This document shows positions 28,028-37,298 of a stretch of DNA of 64,000 nucleotides, piece by piece. A program made the position numbers and the translations under genes. Origin of the DNA: JAJVID01 sp963743425. GTDB taxonomy: Bacteria > Acidobacteriota > Blastocatellia > RBC074. The DNA lies in assembly GCA_963743425.1 (NCBI GenBank), contig CAVUPU010000005.1, forward strand, positions 682,001 through 746,000, read 5' to 3'. The notes beneath the pieces are model-generated. The model saw nothing but the letters and a program-made list of their open reading frames with translations. It ran no database searches and had not been told where the DNA came from. The number at the start of each line of letters is the position of its first letter. The first letter of the stretch is position 1.

Positions 28028-30616
28028 TCACAGTCTAGGGTCAACAGGCTCGCTTTCCAATGCCAGAACGCCGAAGACGCATTCGTGGACGCGGCGCAAT
28101 GGCTCTCGCTCGATGAATCTTTCGAGCGCCTCCAGCCCCAGCGCGAATTCCCGTAGAGCGAGCGAGCGCTTTCTGCCCAGCCCGCGCGACCGCAGCCGTT
28201 CCAGATTTTCCGGCGCAGTGTACTCCGGACCATAAATGATGCGCAGGTATTCGCGGCCCCGGCATTTGACCGCCGGTTGCGCCAAACCTCGCGCGCTTCG
28301 GGCGATGAATTCATACGGTTTGACGACCATTCCTTCCCCGCCCCGACCGGTCAACTCCTCCCACCAGGCGATCCCGGCGTCAACGCTGGCCGGATCGTCC
28401 AACTCGACGACTCGAAAGGTCGTGGCGAGAAGAAGAGACGCAAGATTTTGCGTCTCTACGCGCGTCTCTTCGTCAACGCGGCAGAGCCTGGCCAGCGTTT
28501 CCATGTGCCAGACGTGATCTTTGTCGGCGTGGACGGCGCCTTCGGTCGCCAGCAGATGGAACGGGGCCAGCTTCAAATCGGCCAATTCGCGAACGGGCCA
28601 GCAATAGCGGCGGTAAGCGGCGACATAATCCGCCGCCATCGCGGCGCGCTCGCCGTAGCGATCCAGCAGCGCGGCGACATCAACACCTCGCGCCGACGCC
28701 TGTTGCAAGGCCCCCAGAGTCTCAGCCAGCGCGGCGCGTGAAGCCGAACCGACGGCGGCGTATTGCTGTCGCAACAACTCCTGCGCTTTGGCCGACCACG
28801 GCATCAATTCGCAATCCAGGAGCATCCAGTCAGTGTCGAAATCGCTCCAGAAACCGGCGGCTTCGGCGGCGGCCTGCAGGCGGGCGAGAAATGCGCGTTC
28901 CAGGTTTTGATCGTCAAAAAAGCGACGGCCGGTGCGGGTGTAGCAGACGCCGGCGCCTTCGTTGACGACGCCGAATCGTTTGCGAGCGGAGGCTTCGTCG
29001 CGGCAGATGACGACGACGGCGCGCGATCCCATGTGTTTCTCTTCGCAAACGACCCGGACGACGCCCGCGTCGCGGTAATAGTCGAAGGCTTCCGCCGGAT
29101 GTTCCAGCAACCCGGCCTTGAGCGTCGTTTGAGACGGCGACATCGTCGGCGGAAGATAGATCAGCCATTTCGGGTTGGCGGCGAACCGGCTCATGACTTC
29201 CAGCGCGACAATGGAATTCTCTTCGCGGATCGTGATGTTCGGAATCAGGCGCGTGTTGACGATCCGCTTGCCGGTCACGTCTTCGATGTCGAGCGCGTCA
29301 TCCACTTGCTGTTGCGCGGTCAGCGCCGCGTGAGCCGGCGTGTCAGGCGGCTGAAGGGGCTTGGCCGGTTCGTAATAAACCCGCTGCGCCGGGACTGAAA
29401 CCAGTTCCTTTTCCGGATACCGCAGCGCGGTCAGCTTGCCGCCGAAGACACAGCCAGTGTCCACGTTGATGGTTCGGTTCAGCCATTCGGGTTCGAGCAC
29501 GGGCGTGTGTCCGTAGACTACTATCGCCTTGCCGCGATATTCCGCCGCCCAGTTATAACGCACGGGCAACCCGTATTCGTCCGTCTCGCCGGTCGTTTCG
29601 CCGAACAACGCAAAATCGCGCACCTTGCCGGAAGCGCGCCCCTGCAAGGTCTCCTTCATCCCGGCGTGAGCGACCACCAGATTGCCGCCGTCGAGCACGT
29701 AATGGCTGACCAGACTGTCAACGAAGTCGGCGACGCGCGTCTTGAACTCCTCGGGTTCAGCTTCCAGTTGTTGCAAAGATTCGGCCAGGCCGTGCGTGAT
29801 CTTGACGTTCTTGCCGCGTAGTTTGCGCATCAGCTTCACGTCGTGATTGCCGGGCACGCAAAGGGCGGCGCCCGATTCGACCATGCTCATAGCAAGTTTC
29901 AGCGTCTCGGTGATCTTCGGCCCGCGATCCACCAGATCGCCCAGGAAGACGGCTTTTCGGCCTTCCGGCGCGCGAACCGAATAAGCGCCGTCTTCCGTGA
30001 TTTCATATCCGAGCCGGGTCAGCAGTTCGCGCAGTTCGTCGAAGCAGCCGTGAAGATCGCCGATGATGTCGAAGGGCCCGCGCTCGCTCTTCAGGTCGTT
30101 CCACATGCGTCGCCGTTCAATCGTGGCGGCCTCGACCTCTTCGGGCGAATCCATGACGAAGACCTGGCGGAAGCCTTCCGATTGCAGATCGCGCAGCGAA
30201 CGCCGCAGTTGCTGTTTCTGCCGCCGGATAACGTGCGGGCCGAAGTCACGATCGGGCCGCCGGCGATTGCGTTCCTCGCAGAGCTTTTCCGGCATATTCA
30301 GAACGACGGCTACGGGCAGGCAGTGGTATTCGCGCGCCAATTGGATGAGAGGTCTGCGCGATTCCGGCTCCACGTTGGTGGCGTCTATGACCGTCAGCTT
30401 GCACGCCGCCAATCTCTTCGCCGCGATGAAATGCAGCGCCTCGAAAGCGTCTTTGGTCGCCGATTGATCGTTCTCGTCGTCCGAAACCAGGCCACGATAG
30501 AAATCGGAAGAGAGAATCTCCGTCGGCTTGAAATGCTTTCGCGCGAAGGTGGATTTGCCGCAGCCGGAGGGCCCGATCAAGACAACCAGAGAAAGTTCGG
30601 GAATGGTGATCTTCAT
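28028..30616 (-). CDS. pnkp: Polynucleotide kinase-phosphatase-ligase
   Basis: An 862-residue three-domain RNA-repair enzyme. The N-terminal kinase has P-loop GPSGCGKST (residues 15-23). The central calcineurin-like phosphatase has GDLHG (186-190), GDLVDRGP (226-233), GNHD (256-259) and VYGHTPV (368-374). The C-terminal adenylyltransferase/ligase has EEKHMGSR with the candidate nucleotidyl Lys at 527 and EGMVVKP. Bacterial Pnkp heals 5'-OH and 2',3'-cyclic phosphate ends of cut RNA and, with Hen1, seals them with a 2'-O-methyl mark. The cassette hen1-pnkp is present here in order. A short hairpin-coded segment interrupts the ligase module near residues 718-730. Confidence 0.95.
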   Translation of the reverse strand: MKITIPELSLVVLIGPSGCGKSTFARKHFKPTEILSSDFYRGLVSDDENDQSATKDAFEALHFIAAKRLAACKLTVIDATNVEPESRRPLIQLAREYHCLPVAVVLNMPEKLCEERNRRRPDRDFGPHVIRRQKQQLRRSLRDLQSEGFRQVFVMDSPEEVEAATIERRRMWNDLKSERGPFDIIGDLHGCFDELRELLTRLGYEITEDGAYSVRAPEGRKAVFLGDLVDRGPKITETLKLAMSMVESGAALCVPGNHDVKLMRKLRGKNVKITHGLAESLQQLEAEPEEFKTRVADFVDSLVSHYVLDGGNLVVAHAGMKETLQGRASGKVRDFALFGETTGETDEYGLPVRYNWAAEYRGKAIVVYGHTPVLEPEWLNRTINVDTGCVFGGKLTALRYPEKELVSVPAQRVYYEPAKPLQPPDTPAHAALTAQQQVDDALDIEDVTGKRIVNTRLIPNITIREENSIVALEVMSRFAANPKWLIYLPPTMSPSQTTLKAGLLEHPAEAFDYYRDAGVVRVVCEEKHMGSRAVVVICRDEASARKRFGVVNEGAGVCYTRTGRRFFDDQNLERAFLARLQAAAEAAGFWSDFDTDWMLLDCELMPWSAKAQELLRQQYAAVGSASRAALAETLGALQQASARGVDVAALLDRYGERAAMAADYVAAYRRYCWPVRELADLKLAPFHLLATEGAVHADKDHVWHMETLARLCRVDEETRVETQNLASLLLATTFRVVELDDPASVDAGIAWWEELTGRGGEGMVVKPYEFIARSARGLAQPAVKCRGREYLRIIYGPEYTAPENLERLRSRGLGRKRSLALREFALGLEALERFIEREPLRRVHECVFGVLALESEPVDPRL
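28434..28457. repeat. Short perfect hairpin inside pnkp
   Basis: AGAGACGCAA and its exact mirror TTGCGTCTCT flank a 4-base loop. On the coding strand it gives the residues ETRVETQNLASLL, a stretch that seems extra relative to the expected Pnkp module. It keeps the reading frame. Confidence 0.7.
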
Positions 30617-30633
30617 ATGCTCGATCTGCTACG

Positions 30634-30727
30634 GCGGTACAGTACGGGGAGCGTAAGCGACCTGAGCTTCGATCAATAGGCCTATTGATCGAAGCTCAGG
30701 TCGCTTACGCTCCCCGTACTGTACCGC
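30634..30727. repeat. 94-bp perfect palindrome without loop
   Basis: Two 47-base arms meet at AATAGG|CCTATT with no spacer and no mismatch. Arm words (GGTACAGTACGGGGAGCGTA, AGCGACC) resemble the GTAC class of repeats elsewhere in the window. It fills half of the 183-base gap between hen1 and pnkp. Confidence 0.95.
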
Positions 30728-30799
30728 TCACTCAACACTTAACGTATTTATGGCGGCCTCTAAGCTCTTCGCGATGTTCTTGCGCAGGTCGAATGAATT

Positions 30800-32194
30800 T
30801 CAGCCTCGAATGAACACTGCCATCTGCGTTGGCGCGCCCACAACTTCATCCTCCTGTCCGATGGGCGCGAATCGGACGGAGTATCCGAATCGCTCGGCCG
30901 CGCCGGTCGCCCAACTCTGAAACTCGTTTCGAGTCCATTCGAAGCGGTGATCTTTATGGCGCAGTTTGCCTGCGGGCAGCCCCTCGAACTTGACGTTGTA
31001 TTCGACGTTCGGAGTCGTCACTACCACCACGCCGGGTTTGGCGAACTCGAACAAGACGCGCTCGAACGCGGACAATCGCGGAGGATCGAGATGCTCTATG
31101 ACCTCGATCACCGTCGCCGCGTCAAAACCGGCCAGCCGTTTGTCCCGGTAGGTCAGCGAGCCTTGCATCAACCGGATGCGATCCTTCTGTTTTTGCGGCA
31201 ATCGGTCGAGCCTCAACCGATCCCGGGCGATTTCCAGCGAGCGATATGAAACGTCCACGCCGGCCACTTCCGTAAACGACTTCTCTTCAAGCAAGGCGCG
31301 GAGCAACTTCCCTTCGCCGCACCCCAGATCAACTACGCGACGCGCCCCGCATTGCGTCAACACCGCGACCACCTCATTGATGCGTTGTTCGTTCAGGCTG
31401 ATGCGTTCTTCGATCACGGCCTCTTCATTGGAGCGATGTTCGGCTTCGGTGTCCGGGTCTTCTTCCACAAGTCGTGACAGAGCCTCTTTGACCAGACTGT
31501 GCCGATATTTCAGATAGCGCCGCGTAATCGTCTCGCGCTCCGGATGGTCGCCGAGCCAGCTTGCGCCGTGACGCAGCAGCTTTTCGACTTCGTCGTCGCC
31601 TACCCAATAATGCTTATCATTGTCGAGCGCCGGTATCAGCACGTAGAGATGCGAAAGCAGATCGCGCAGGCGGCAATTGGCCTGCAGTTCGACGCTGAAA
31701 TATTGGCTTTCGCCCCATTCGGGAAATCGTTCGTCCAGCGCGCGCCGTCGCGCCGTCACCGCGTATCCGAGCGGTTCGAACAACCGTCGCAGAAACTCTT
31801 CGCCGCCGCGACAGGGCAGAACAGAGATCGCGACCTTCAACGGCAGCCGGGCCTCGACCAATGATTCGCGCTCCTTGCTGCGGCCAGCCAATGCGCTGCC
31901 GAAGACTCGCGCAATGGCCACACTCAGAAACGACGAGGCCACGTATGGCCTGTCGTTGACGTATTGTTCGAGCGCATGCGCTTCTCCGCCGGGCCCGCGG
32001 CGATTGCGGACCAGTCCCACCGGATCAACATCCAATAACAGCGCAGCGGCGCAGCTTTCATCAGTCGCTTCCGGGAAAAAGACGTGGGCGCGCCCAAACG
32101 AAAGGTCGAAGGATTGCAGATGAACCGGATTCTTATGCAGCAAATAGCCGAGATCGGTCGCAGGCGGCTGAGTGTTGGTTATCGTCAAAAGCAT
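30800..32194 (-). CDS. hen1: 3'-terminal RNA ribose 2'-O-methyltransferase Hen1
   Basis: A 464-residue protein with the Hen1 N-terminal domain (MLLTIT...DLGYLLHKNP...LSFGRAHVFFPEAT) and a C-terminal SAM-dependent methyltransferase. The SAM loop is DLGCGEG (289-295); the metal-binding set E364, E367, H368 (TVIEVIEHLD) and H413 is intact. Bacterial Hen1 methylates the 2'-OH at the 3' end of cleaved RNA before Pnkp ligates it, protecting the repaired site from recutting by ribotoxins. ATG 32194 lies ten bases after the stop of the upstream kinase gene, suggesting one transcript. Confidence 0.95.
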   Translation of the reverse strand: MLLTITNTQPPATDLGYLLHKNPVHLQSFDLSFGRAHVFFPEATDESCAAALLLDVDPVGLVRNRRGPGGEAHALEQYVNDRPYVASSFLSVAIARVFGSALAGRSKERESLVEARLPLKVAISVLPCRGGEEFLRRLFEPLGYAVTARRRALDERFPEWGESQYFSVELQANCRLRDLLSHLYVLIPALDNDKHYWVGDDEVEKLLRHGASWLGDHPERETITRRYLKYRHSLVKEALSRLVEEDPDTEAEHRSNEEAVIEERISLNEQRINEVVAVLTQCGARRVVDLGCGEGKLLRALLEEKSFTEVAGVDVSYRSLEIARDRLRLDRLPQKQKDRIRLMQGSLTYRDKRLAGFDAATVIEVIEHLDPPRLSAFERVLFEFAKPGVVVVTTPNVEYNVKFEGLPAGKLRHKDHRFEWTRNEFQSWATGAAERFGYSVRFAPIGQEDEVVGAPTQMAVFIRG

Positions 32195-32204
32195 AGTCAA
32201 TGGT

Positions 32205-34155
32205 TCACGGATAGCGCTCACGAGGCGTCGGAGTCGGCCTGGCGCCCCTTCGAAAGATTCTCGCCGGCGGGGGTTGATCGGACGGCTCCTGTCGCTCCTG
32301 TTGTCCCGGTCGTCCCTGTCGCGCGCCGCCGCGCGGAAATTCGTCTTGATCGGAGGGGAATCTGCGTCTCATCCTCGGCGGAAGCGCGTTTTTGATTTTC
32401 ATTTCGGCCTCGTCCAATCCCGCTTTCGCGCGCTGTGAATCAGGGCGCAGCCTCAATGCACTGAGATAATGCTTTCTCGCCAGAGGATACATTCGAGCGC
32501 TCATCGCCGAATCGGCGGCGGTCAACGCACGCTGCATTCTCCTCAGCTCACTCAGGTACGACGTGACGACGTCGGCTTCAGGGGCGTTCGGATTGCGCGC
32601 GAGATAATCTTCGTAAACTTTGCTCGCCTCGTCGTAGCGTTCCTGCTGCTCCAGGCTTTGAGCCAGTTTGTAATTCATCTTTTCAACGGGCGGCGGCGTA
32701 GGCGTGGGCGTTGGTTTCGGTTTTAAAGCGGCGCCTGGCGCTTCCTGCGGTAGAGCAGTGGGCGTGGTTGTCGATTTCGGTTTTAAAGCAGCGCTGGCGT
32801 CCGGCGACGACGCAGGCGCCATCGTGGGCGTCGGCGTTTCGACTTTCGCCGTCTCGGTTCGTGGCGCGCTTTCGGGCGTCGCCTGCCGCGAGAAGAGAAT
32901 CGCGCCGGCCGCCGTCCCGGCCAGCAGCAGCCCGATGGCGCCGGCGGCCAACGGCCATCTGCGCCCGGATTGACCGGGATGAGCCGGTCCCGCAGCCGCC
33001 GCGAGCCGCGAGATTTCGGCTCCGGCGGGAATCGGGCAAAGCGGCCGCCGCCTGATATGCTGGAGGACGCGCGGGAGAAGATTCCTCCGGCTTCATCAGA
33101 GTGGCGCTTTCATCCTCAAGACGCGATTCGCGTGGCGGCGCAGATCCATCTCGCGGGCGCGCGAGCAAAGTGGCCGCCTCATCCATCATTGTGGACTTCA
33201 TCGCCTTCAACGTGAGAGGCGCCGTCTGCGGCTGCGTGACTTTCCCTTCCGGACTACGCAGCATCTGCTCCTTACTCGCGTAGTTTCTTTCATAATCCAG
33301 CACGGCTTCGAGAATGTCGGCCGCGGATTGATAACGGTCGCTCGGGTTTTTCCGTATCGCGCGCATGACGATCGCTGCAAGCTCTGGATGGATTTCGGGG
33401 CGAATCTCCAGTATCGGAGGCGGATCGAGTTCGATATGGCCTTTGCGAATCTCCCAATCGGAGCCGGTCATCGAACGACGGAACGGCAAACGGCCCGTGA
33501 GCATCTCGTAGAACGTCACGCCGAGGCTGTAGAGATCGGTCCGGGTGTCGATCTCATGTCCGAGCAACTGTTCCGGCGACATATATTCGACCGTGCCCGG
33601 TTGAAAACCCGACTGGGTCATCGCCATCTCCGTTTGCTCGCCCAGCACCTTGACGATGCCGAAATCGGTGATCTTCAGCCGGCCCTTGGCGTCGAGCAGT
33701 ATGTTGGCCGGTTTGATGTCGCGGTGAATGACCCCGGTGTGGCGATAATCGGTCTCCTCCTGCGACCTGAAGTCGTGCGCGTAATCGAGCGCCGCCAGAG
33801 CCTGTTTGAGCAGGTAGACGGCCTGAGCCGGAGTCGGCGGGCCTTGGCGCGCGAGCAGATCGCGCAAGCTCATCCCCGACACATATTCCATCACCAGATA
33901 GTAGTTCTCTTCGGCGGCGAAGAATTCGTAGACGCGGACGATGTTTGGATGATCTAGCTGCGATTGGACGAAGGCTTCGCGGCGGAACCTGGCCCTGAGG
34001 TGATCCTGAGCCGATGGCGAAAAAGCGCCGAGCAGGATCGATTTGACCACCACCTCGCGCGGCAGGTGCAGATGGCGTCCGCGATAGACCGCGCCCATCC
34101 CGCCTTGCGCCAGCTCGCTGGTGATCTCGTAATTGCCGATGATTTTACCGATCAT
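32205..34155 (-). pseudogene. Membrane-anchored Ser/Thr protein kinase with repeat tail, one frameshift
   Basis: From ATG 34155 the frame gives a PknB-type kinase: LAQGGMGAVYRGRHL (glycine loop), catalytic HRDIKPANILL, ITDFGIVKV (DFG), GTVEYMSPEQL (APE equivalent). The Ala/Pro-rich linker is cut by a frameshift near 33010-33050. The other frame continues with GRRWPLAAGAIGLLLAGTAA (membrane segment), a Pro/Thr-rich spacer with repeated AALKPK words, and a TPR-like helical tail (LAQSLEQQERYDEASKVYED) ending at 32205. If the base change is a consensus error the gene is intact. It lies ten bases upstream of hen1 on the same strand. Confidence 0.85.
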
Positions 34156-34189
34156 TGCTGTGAAATTTGGTTGGAGATCCTCAGAAAAT

Positions 34190-34278
34190 CCCTTGGTAGC
34201 ATCGCTTCCAGGGCGCCTGACTTCGATCAAAGAGTCTACCAGCGAAGCCGAGCACGCTGGAAGCGATGCTACAAAGGG
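34190..34278. repeat. Inverted repeat, GCATCGCTTCCAG class, copy 1
   Basis: Arms 34190-34211 and 34257-34278, 22 bases with one mismatch. The word GCATCGCTTCCAG recurs at 41593-41606 in another inverted repeat. It lies 35 bases upstream of the kinase start. Confidence 0.88.
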
Positions 34279-34390
34279 GCGATTTCATTCTTTCGGGGCG
34301 TCGCCACGCGACATGAAGGCTCCTCAATAATTATGACTTCAGCCTGTCGCAAGCCGGATAATACCAAAAATTGCGCATCTTCACCCCGAA

Positions 34391-35296
34391 TCACCGCGCC
34401 ATCGCTTGATATACCACACGCGAAATATCGGCGATCAGTTTGGCGCTGCGTTTCTGTTCGGCGATGCCCCTGGTCAACACGACGATCACGTAAGGTTTGC
34501 GGCCCGGAGCGTAGACGATGGCCGCGTCGTGGTTGTGTTTGGTGATGTTGCCGGTCTTGTGGGCCACGCGCGTCGCGGTGGGCAATCCGGCGGGTATGCC
34601 GTCGTTGAATCGCTGCGACGAGAGAATCTCGACCATCTTTTCGCAGACGCGACGGTTCAGGAATTTGTTCTCGGTGACCAGCCGCAGGAGCAGCATCAGG
34701 TCGTAAGCCGTCGTCGTGTTGTTCTTGCCGGCCTGAAAAGCTTTCGGGTCTTCGACTCCGCGCAGCGTCTGGATGTCGTTCGCGCCGAGTTCGCGCATCA
34801 GTTGAGTGACGTTTTCGGTTTTGACCTTTTCGATCAGCAGGTTCGTGGCCAGGTTGCTGCTCCAGCCGATCATCCGGTCGACCAGCTCGATGACGGGCAT
34901 CGACTGCCCTATGCGCCCGTAAATCTCCTGGTCGCTGTCGTCGTCCCTGTTCAAGCGGTATTCGCTGCCATCGATGATGCTGAAGAACTTGTTTTTGATC
35001 TCGACCGGTTCGTTGAGCGGGATCTTTTTCCGGTCGGCCCTCCGAAAGACCTCCATCATCACCGGCAGCTTCATCGTGCTCGCCGCGTGAAAGCTGGCGC
35101 GCTCGTTGACGAGCAGGGTCTGTTTCGTCTCGGGGTCGTACACGGCCACGCCCACCAGTTCGGCGCCGCTCGCGGCGATCAGCTTCTCGACCTCCGATTT
35201 CGCGCCCTCCAGCGGGCCGCGCGTTTGCGCGACGCCTGCGCCCGGCGCCAGGGCGAAGAGCGGGGCCAGCAAGATTATCAACAGACGTGCCTTCAT
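34391..35296 (-). CDS. Class A beta-lactamase-like serine hydrolase, exported
   Basis: A 301-residue protein with a signal peptide (MKARLLIILLAPLFALAPGAGVAQT). Active-site motifs: S73-T-M-K76, S146-S-N148 in place of Ser-Asp-Asn, E182 in the omega-loop region (RGVEDPKAFQAG) and K247-T-G249. Length and motif spacing fit class A, and the SSN variant also occurs in divergent, chromosomal environmental members. Ser-based penicillin hydrolysis is plausible; spectrum cannot be predicted. It may belong to a single gene unit, since hairpin repeats or a divergent orientation isolate it from its neighbours. Confidence 0.88.
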   Translation of the reverse strand: MKARLLIILLAPLFALAPGAGVAQTRGPLEGAKSEVEKLIAASGAELVGVAVYDPETKQTLLVNERASFHAASTMKLPVMMEVFRRADRKKIPLNEPVEIKNKFFSIIDGSEYRLNRDDDSDQEIYGRIGQSMPVIELVDRMIGWSSNLATNLLIEKVKTENVTQLMRELGANDIQTLRGVEDPKAFQAGKNNTTTAYDLMLLLRLVTENKFLNRRVCEKMVEILSSQRFNDGIPAGLPTATRVAHKTGNITKHNHDAAIVYAPGRKPYVIVVLTRGIAEQKRSAKLIADISRVVYQAMAR

Positions 35297-35314
35297 TGTT
35301 TGATCTCCTCCGAA

Positions 35315-35424
35315 AAATCGGGAGTGGGGAGTGGGAAGTGGGGAATGGGGAAATGGGAAATGGAGTCCAAGAAGTTACTCACTCGACTCCTCGCTCCCCG
35401 CTCCCCATTCCCCACTCCCGATTT
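35315..35424. repeat. Hairpin of tandem GGGAATG-like words, copy 1
   Basis: Left arm AAATCGGGAGTGGGGAGTGG..., right arm ...CCATTCCCCACTCCCGATTT, imperfect. The loop AAGAAGTTACTCACTCGACTCC is nearly the same as that of 40806-40886. The right arm contains the stop codon region of the downstream gene. Confidence 0.88.
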
Positions 35425-36301
35425 ATGACGCGAAATTCTGCTTCACATCGATCTCCTGCCCGGTGATCGCGTCCACGTAAACAGTCCAGGTCGTCCCTTG
35501 TCCGGCTTCGACGGGGTAAGCGAGATGAACCGTGATCCTCTTCCCTTCCTGCTTCGGATAGACGACCAGGTCCCTGACTGAGACTTCCGAACGATTCGCG
35601 ACTTTATAACTTATCGTTTGCCCGGCAATGGTCGTGTAACTGAATTCGCGGCCGACTATCTTATCTACGAGCGATTGCGGAGCGATCTCGGCGCGCGTGG
35701 GCAAATCGAGAGCCGGAATTATGCGGTTGTTCAATTGCAGCAGCGTTCCGTTCTTGCCTGCTGCGAGGCTCAATTCGCCGTAGCCGCCGGAGACCGGGAA
35801 CGGGTAGTTGGCCTGACGGTAGACCGCGCGATAAAAATTGCCGTCGTTTGTGAAAGAGACCAGCGAGAGGTCTTTCAGTCCCATCGAGCTTTGCGACGAG
35901 CCGTTCGTGTGATTCGGGAAGAGAACGCCGCTTGCGCGTTCGATGAACCGCCGCAGAGCTTCTTTCGCCTCCAGTTCGCCGAACGTCCCGGCCTTTGTCT
36001 GAAGGGCGATCCGCCCGGCCAGCGCGGGCGGCAGAGCGCGCGGAGTGTTCAATACAGGTTCCAGATCAGGCCTCGCTTCCGGCGGTTGGAACTCGGCGAT
36101 CAGTTTTTTCCACGCTTCCAGCGCGGCCTGCCGGCGCTGGGGCGTATCCTCGATTACCGGAGGGTAGTTTTGAAGCCTGCCTCCCGGCGCGTTCACCGTA
36201 ACCGGCCCCGGCGCGGCGCAAGCGCAAAACTGCGATGCGATCATCAGAACCGCGCAGAACAGCTTGTGGCGCCGGCGCCTGGTCGCAAGCCTGTCTTTCA
36301 T
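35423..36301 (-). CDS. Secreted protein with PepSY-like C-terminus, function unknown
   Basis: A 292-residue protein starting MKDRLATRRRRHKLFCAVLM with a hydrophobic segment and a Cys-containing region (ASQFCACAAPG) that may be a signal-peptide end or a lipobox. The middle resembles the fungalysin/thermolysin propeptide type (FYRAVYRQANYPFPVSGGYG). The C-terminus (VVYPKQ... LAYPVEAG..WTVYVDAITGQEI) is typical of PepSY/propeptide domains, but no metallopeptidase catalytic domain follows. It could be an orphan peptidase inhibitor or simply a secreted domain. The start at 36301 gives the signal sequence. Confidence 0.7.
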   Translation of the reverse strand: MKDRLATRRRRHKLFCAVLMIASQFCACAAPGPVTVNAPGGRLQNYPPVIEDTPQRRQAALEAWKKLIAEFQPPEARPDLEPVLNTPRALPPALAGRIALQTKAGTFGELEAKEALRRFIERASGVLFPNHTNGSSQSSMGLKDLSLVSFTNDGNFYRAVYRQANYPFPVSGGYGELSLAAGKNGTLLQLNNRIIPALDLPTRAEIAPQSLVDKIVGREFSYTTIAGQTISYKVANRSEVSVRDLVVYPKQEGKRITVHLAYPVEAGQGTTWTVYVDAITGQEIDVKQNFAS

Positions 36302-36344
36302 ACTCCCGATGATTTCACGCCGGGCATGCAAAATCAAGATATTA

Positions 36345-36726
36345 AGTAGATCACGAATCTAAATCGGAACAGCCGACATTGGCACATTCAGTTTAACTGC
36401 AACCATCGAAGGCGAGCGTTTAGAGTACCGACTTTAGTCGGCAGGGCTTGGCATCCGAACGACGCCGACTAAAGTCGGTACTCTAAACGCTTGCCTTCGA
36501 CGCTGTGATTTCATTGATGTACCAATGTCAGTTGTTCCGATTTAGGTTGGAAGAGCATTTTCCATTTGGCATTTTCCATTTGGCATTTTCCATTTGGCAT
36601 TTGGCATTGCCCGCAGGTTACCCCGAGTCGATGCTCGATGAAAACCGCCAGGTTTCCTGGCAATGACAAATGCCAAATGGCAAATGCCAAATGGCAAATG
36701 AAACTATCCCCCATTTCGTAATCTAC
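36345..36726. repeat. Composite nested hairpin element, CATTTTCCATTT class, copy B
   Basis: Ends AGTAGATCACGAAT (36345) and ATTTCGTAATCTAC (to 36726) match copy A at 10572-10751. Inside are an inverted pair around CTAAATCGGAACA, a 37-base hairpin with one mismatch (36406-36442 / 36464-36500, core GAGTACCGACTTTAGTCGGC), and a hairpin of tandem CATTTTCCATTTGG / CAAATGCCAAATGG words (about 36550-36703). No coding potential is seen in these 380 bases. Confidence 0.85.
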
Positions 36727-36740
36727 CAATGTTGACTGTC

Positions 36741-37082
36741 TCAGGTCTCGTCGCGGCCATGGACGGCGGCTGGCGGGCAGGTCGCTTCGACGGCGGTGAA
36801 CGGCTCCAGAATGCGGTAGGCATGTGACGCCCCTTTCGGCACGACCCAGGAATCGCCCGGTTCGAGCAGCGCCATCTGCCCTTCCAGATGCAGTTCGGCG
36901 CGTCCGCTGATCACGTAACCGACCGTCTCGTAATCGCGCGTGGTCGCGGGCTTGGCTTCGCCCGGCTGTTCCTCCTCCCAGAGACGCATTGAGACGTGAA
37001 TGCCCGAAGCTAGATATTTCTGCCCCATCTTCCCTTTCGGCGAATACTCCGACTTGACCTTTTGGACGCTGGTGTCTCCCAT
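36741..37082 (-). CDS. Small cupin-domain protein
   Basis: A 113-residue single-cupin protein. The first cupin motif is degenerate (TRDYETVGYVISGRAELHLEG, lacking the usual H-x-H), the second is PGDSWVVPKGASHAYRI with one His. It is probably a stand-alone sugar- or small-molecule-binding fold; metal-dependent chemistry is uncertain. ATG 37082 follows GAGGAGACAAA. A longer overlapping frame on the same strand covers the repeat element and is not a gene. Confidence 0.82.
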   Translation of the reverse strand: MGDTSVQKVKSEYSPKGKMGQKYLASGIHVSMRLWEEEQPGEAKPATTRDYETVGYVISGRAELHLEGQMALLEPGDSWVVPKGASHAYRILEPFTAVEATCPPAAVHGRDET

Positions 37083-37096
37083 TTTGTCTCCTCATA

Positions 37097-37169
37097 GATC
37101 AGTACCGCGAGCGGTAGCGAGCGCGACCGACCGAGCAGGCCGCGCTCGCTACCGCTCGCGGTACTGATC
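37097..37169. repeat. Inverted repeat, GTACCGCGAGCGG class, copy 2
   Basis: Perfect 29-base arms (37097-37125 and 37141-37169). The arms share 26-27 bases with the repeat at 7934-8018. It lies between divergent genes (cupin and rlmB). Confidence 0.95.
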
Positions 37170-37298
37170 CAATACTCCGGGAATCTTATGCTTCGGTCGC
37201 TCAAGGGTCGGTACGCGAGCGGACACACAATTGTGCGATATAATCGCGTCGCCGGAATCGGCGTCCCTATCCCTATATTACTGAGGCTGGTCAATGCG

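Noticed and set aside
36511..37095. 194-residue minus-strand open frame covering the cupin gene
   Set aside because: It is an out-of-frame shadow of the cupin gene that runs into the CATTTTCCATTT repeat; the repeat lacks stops by composition.
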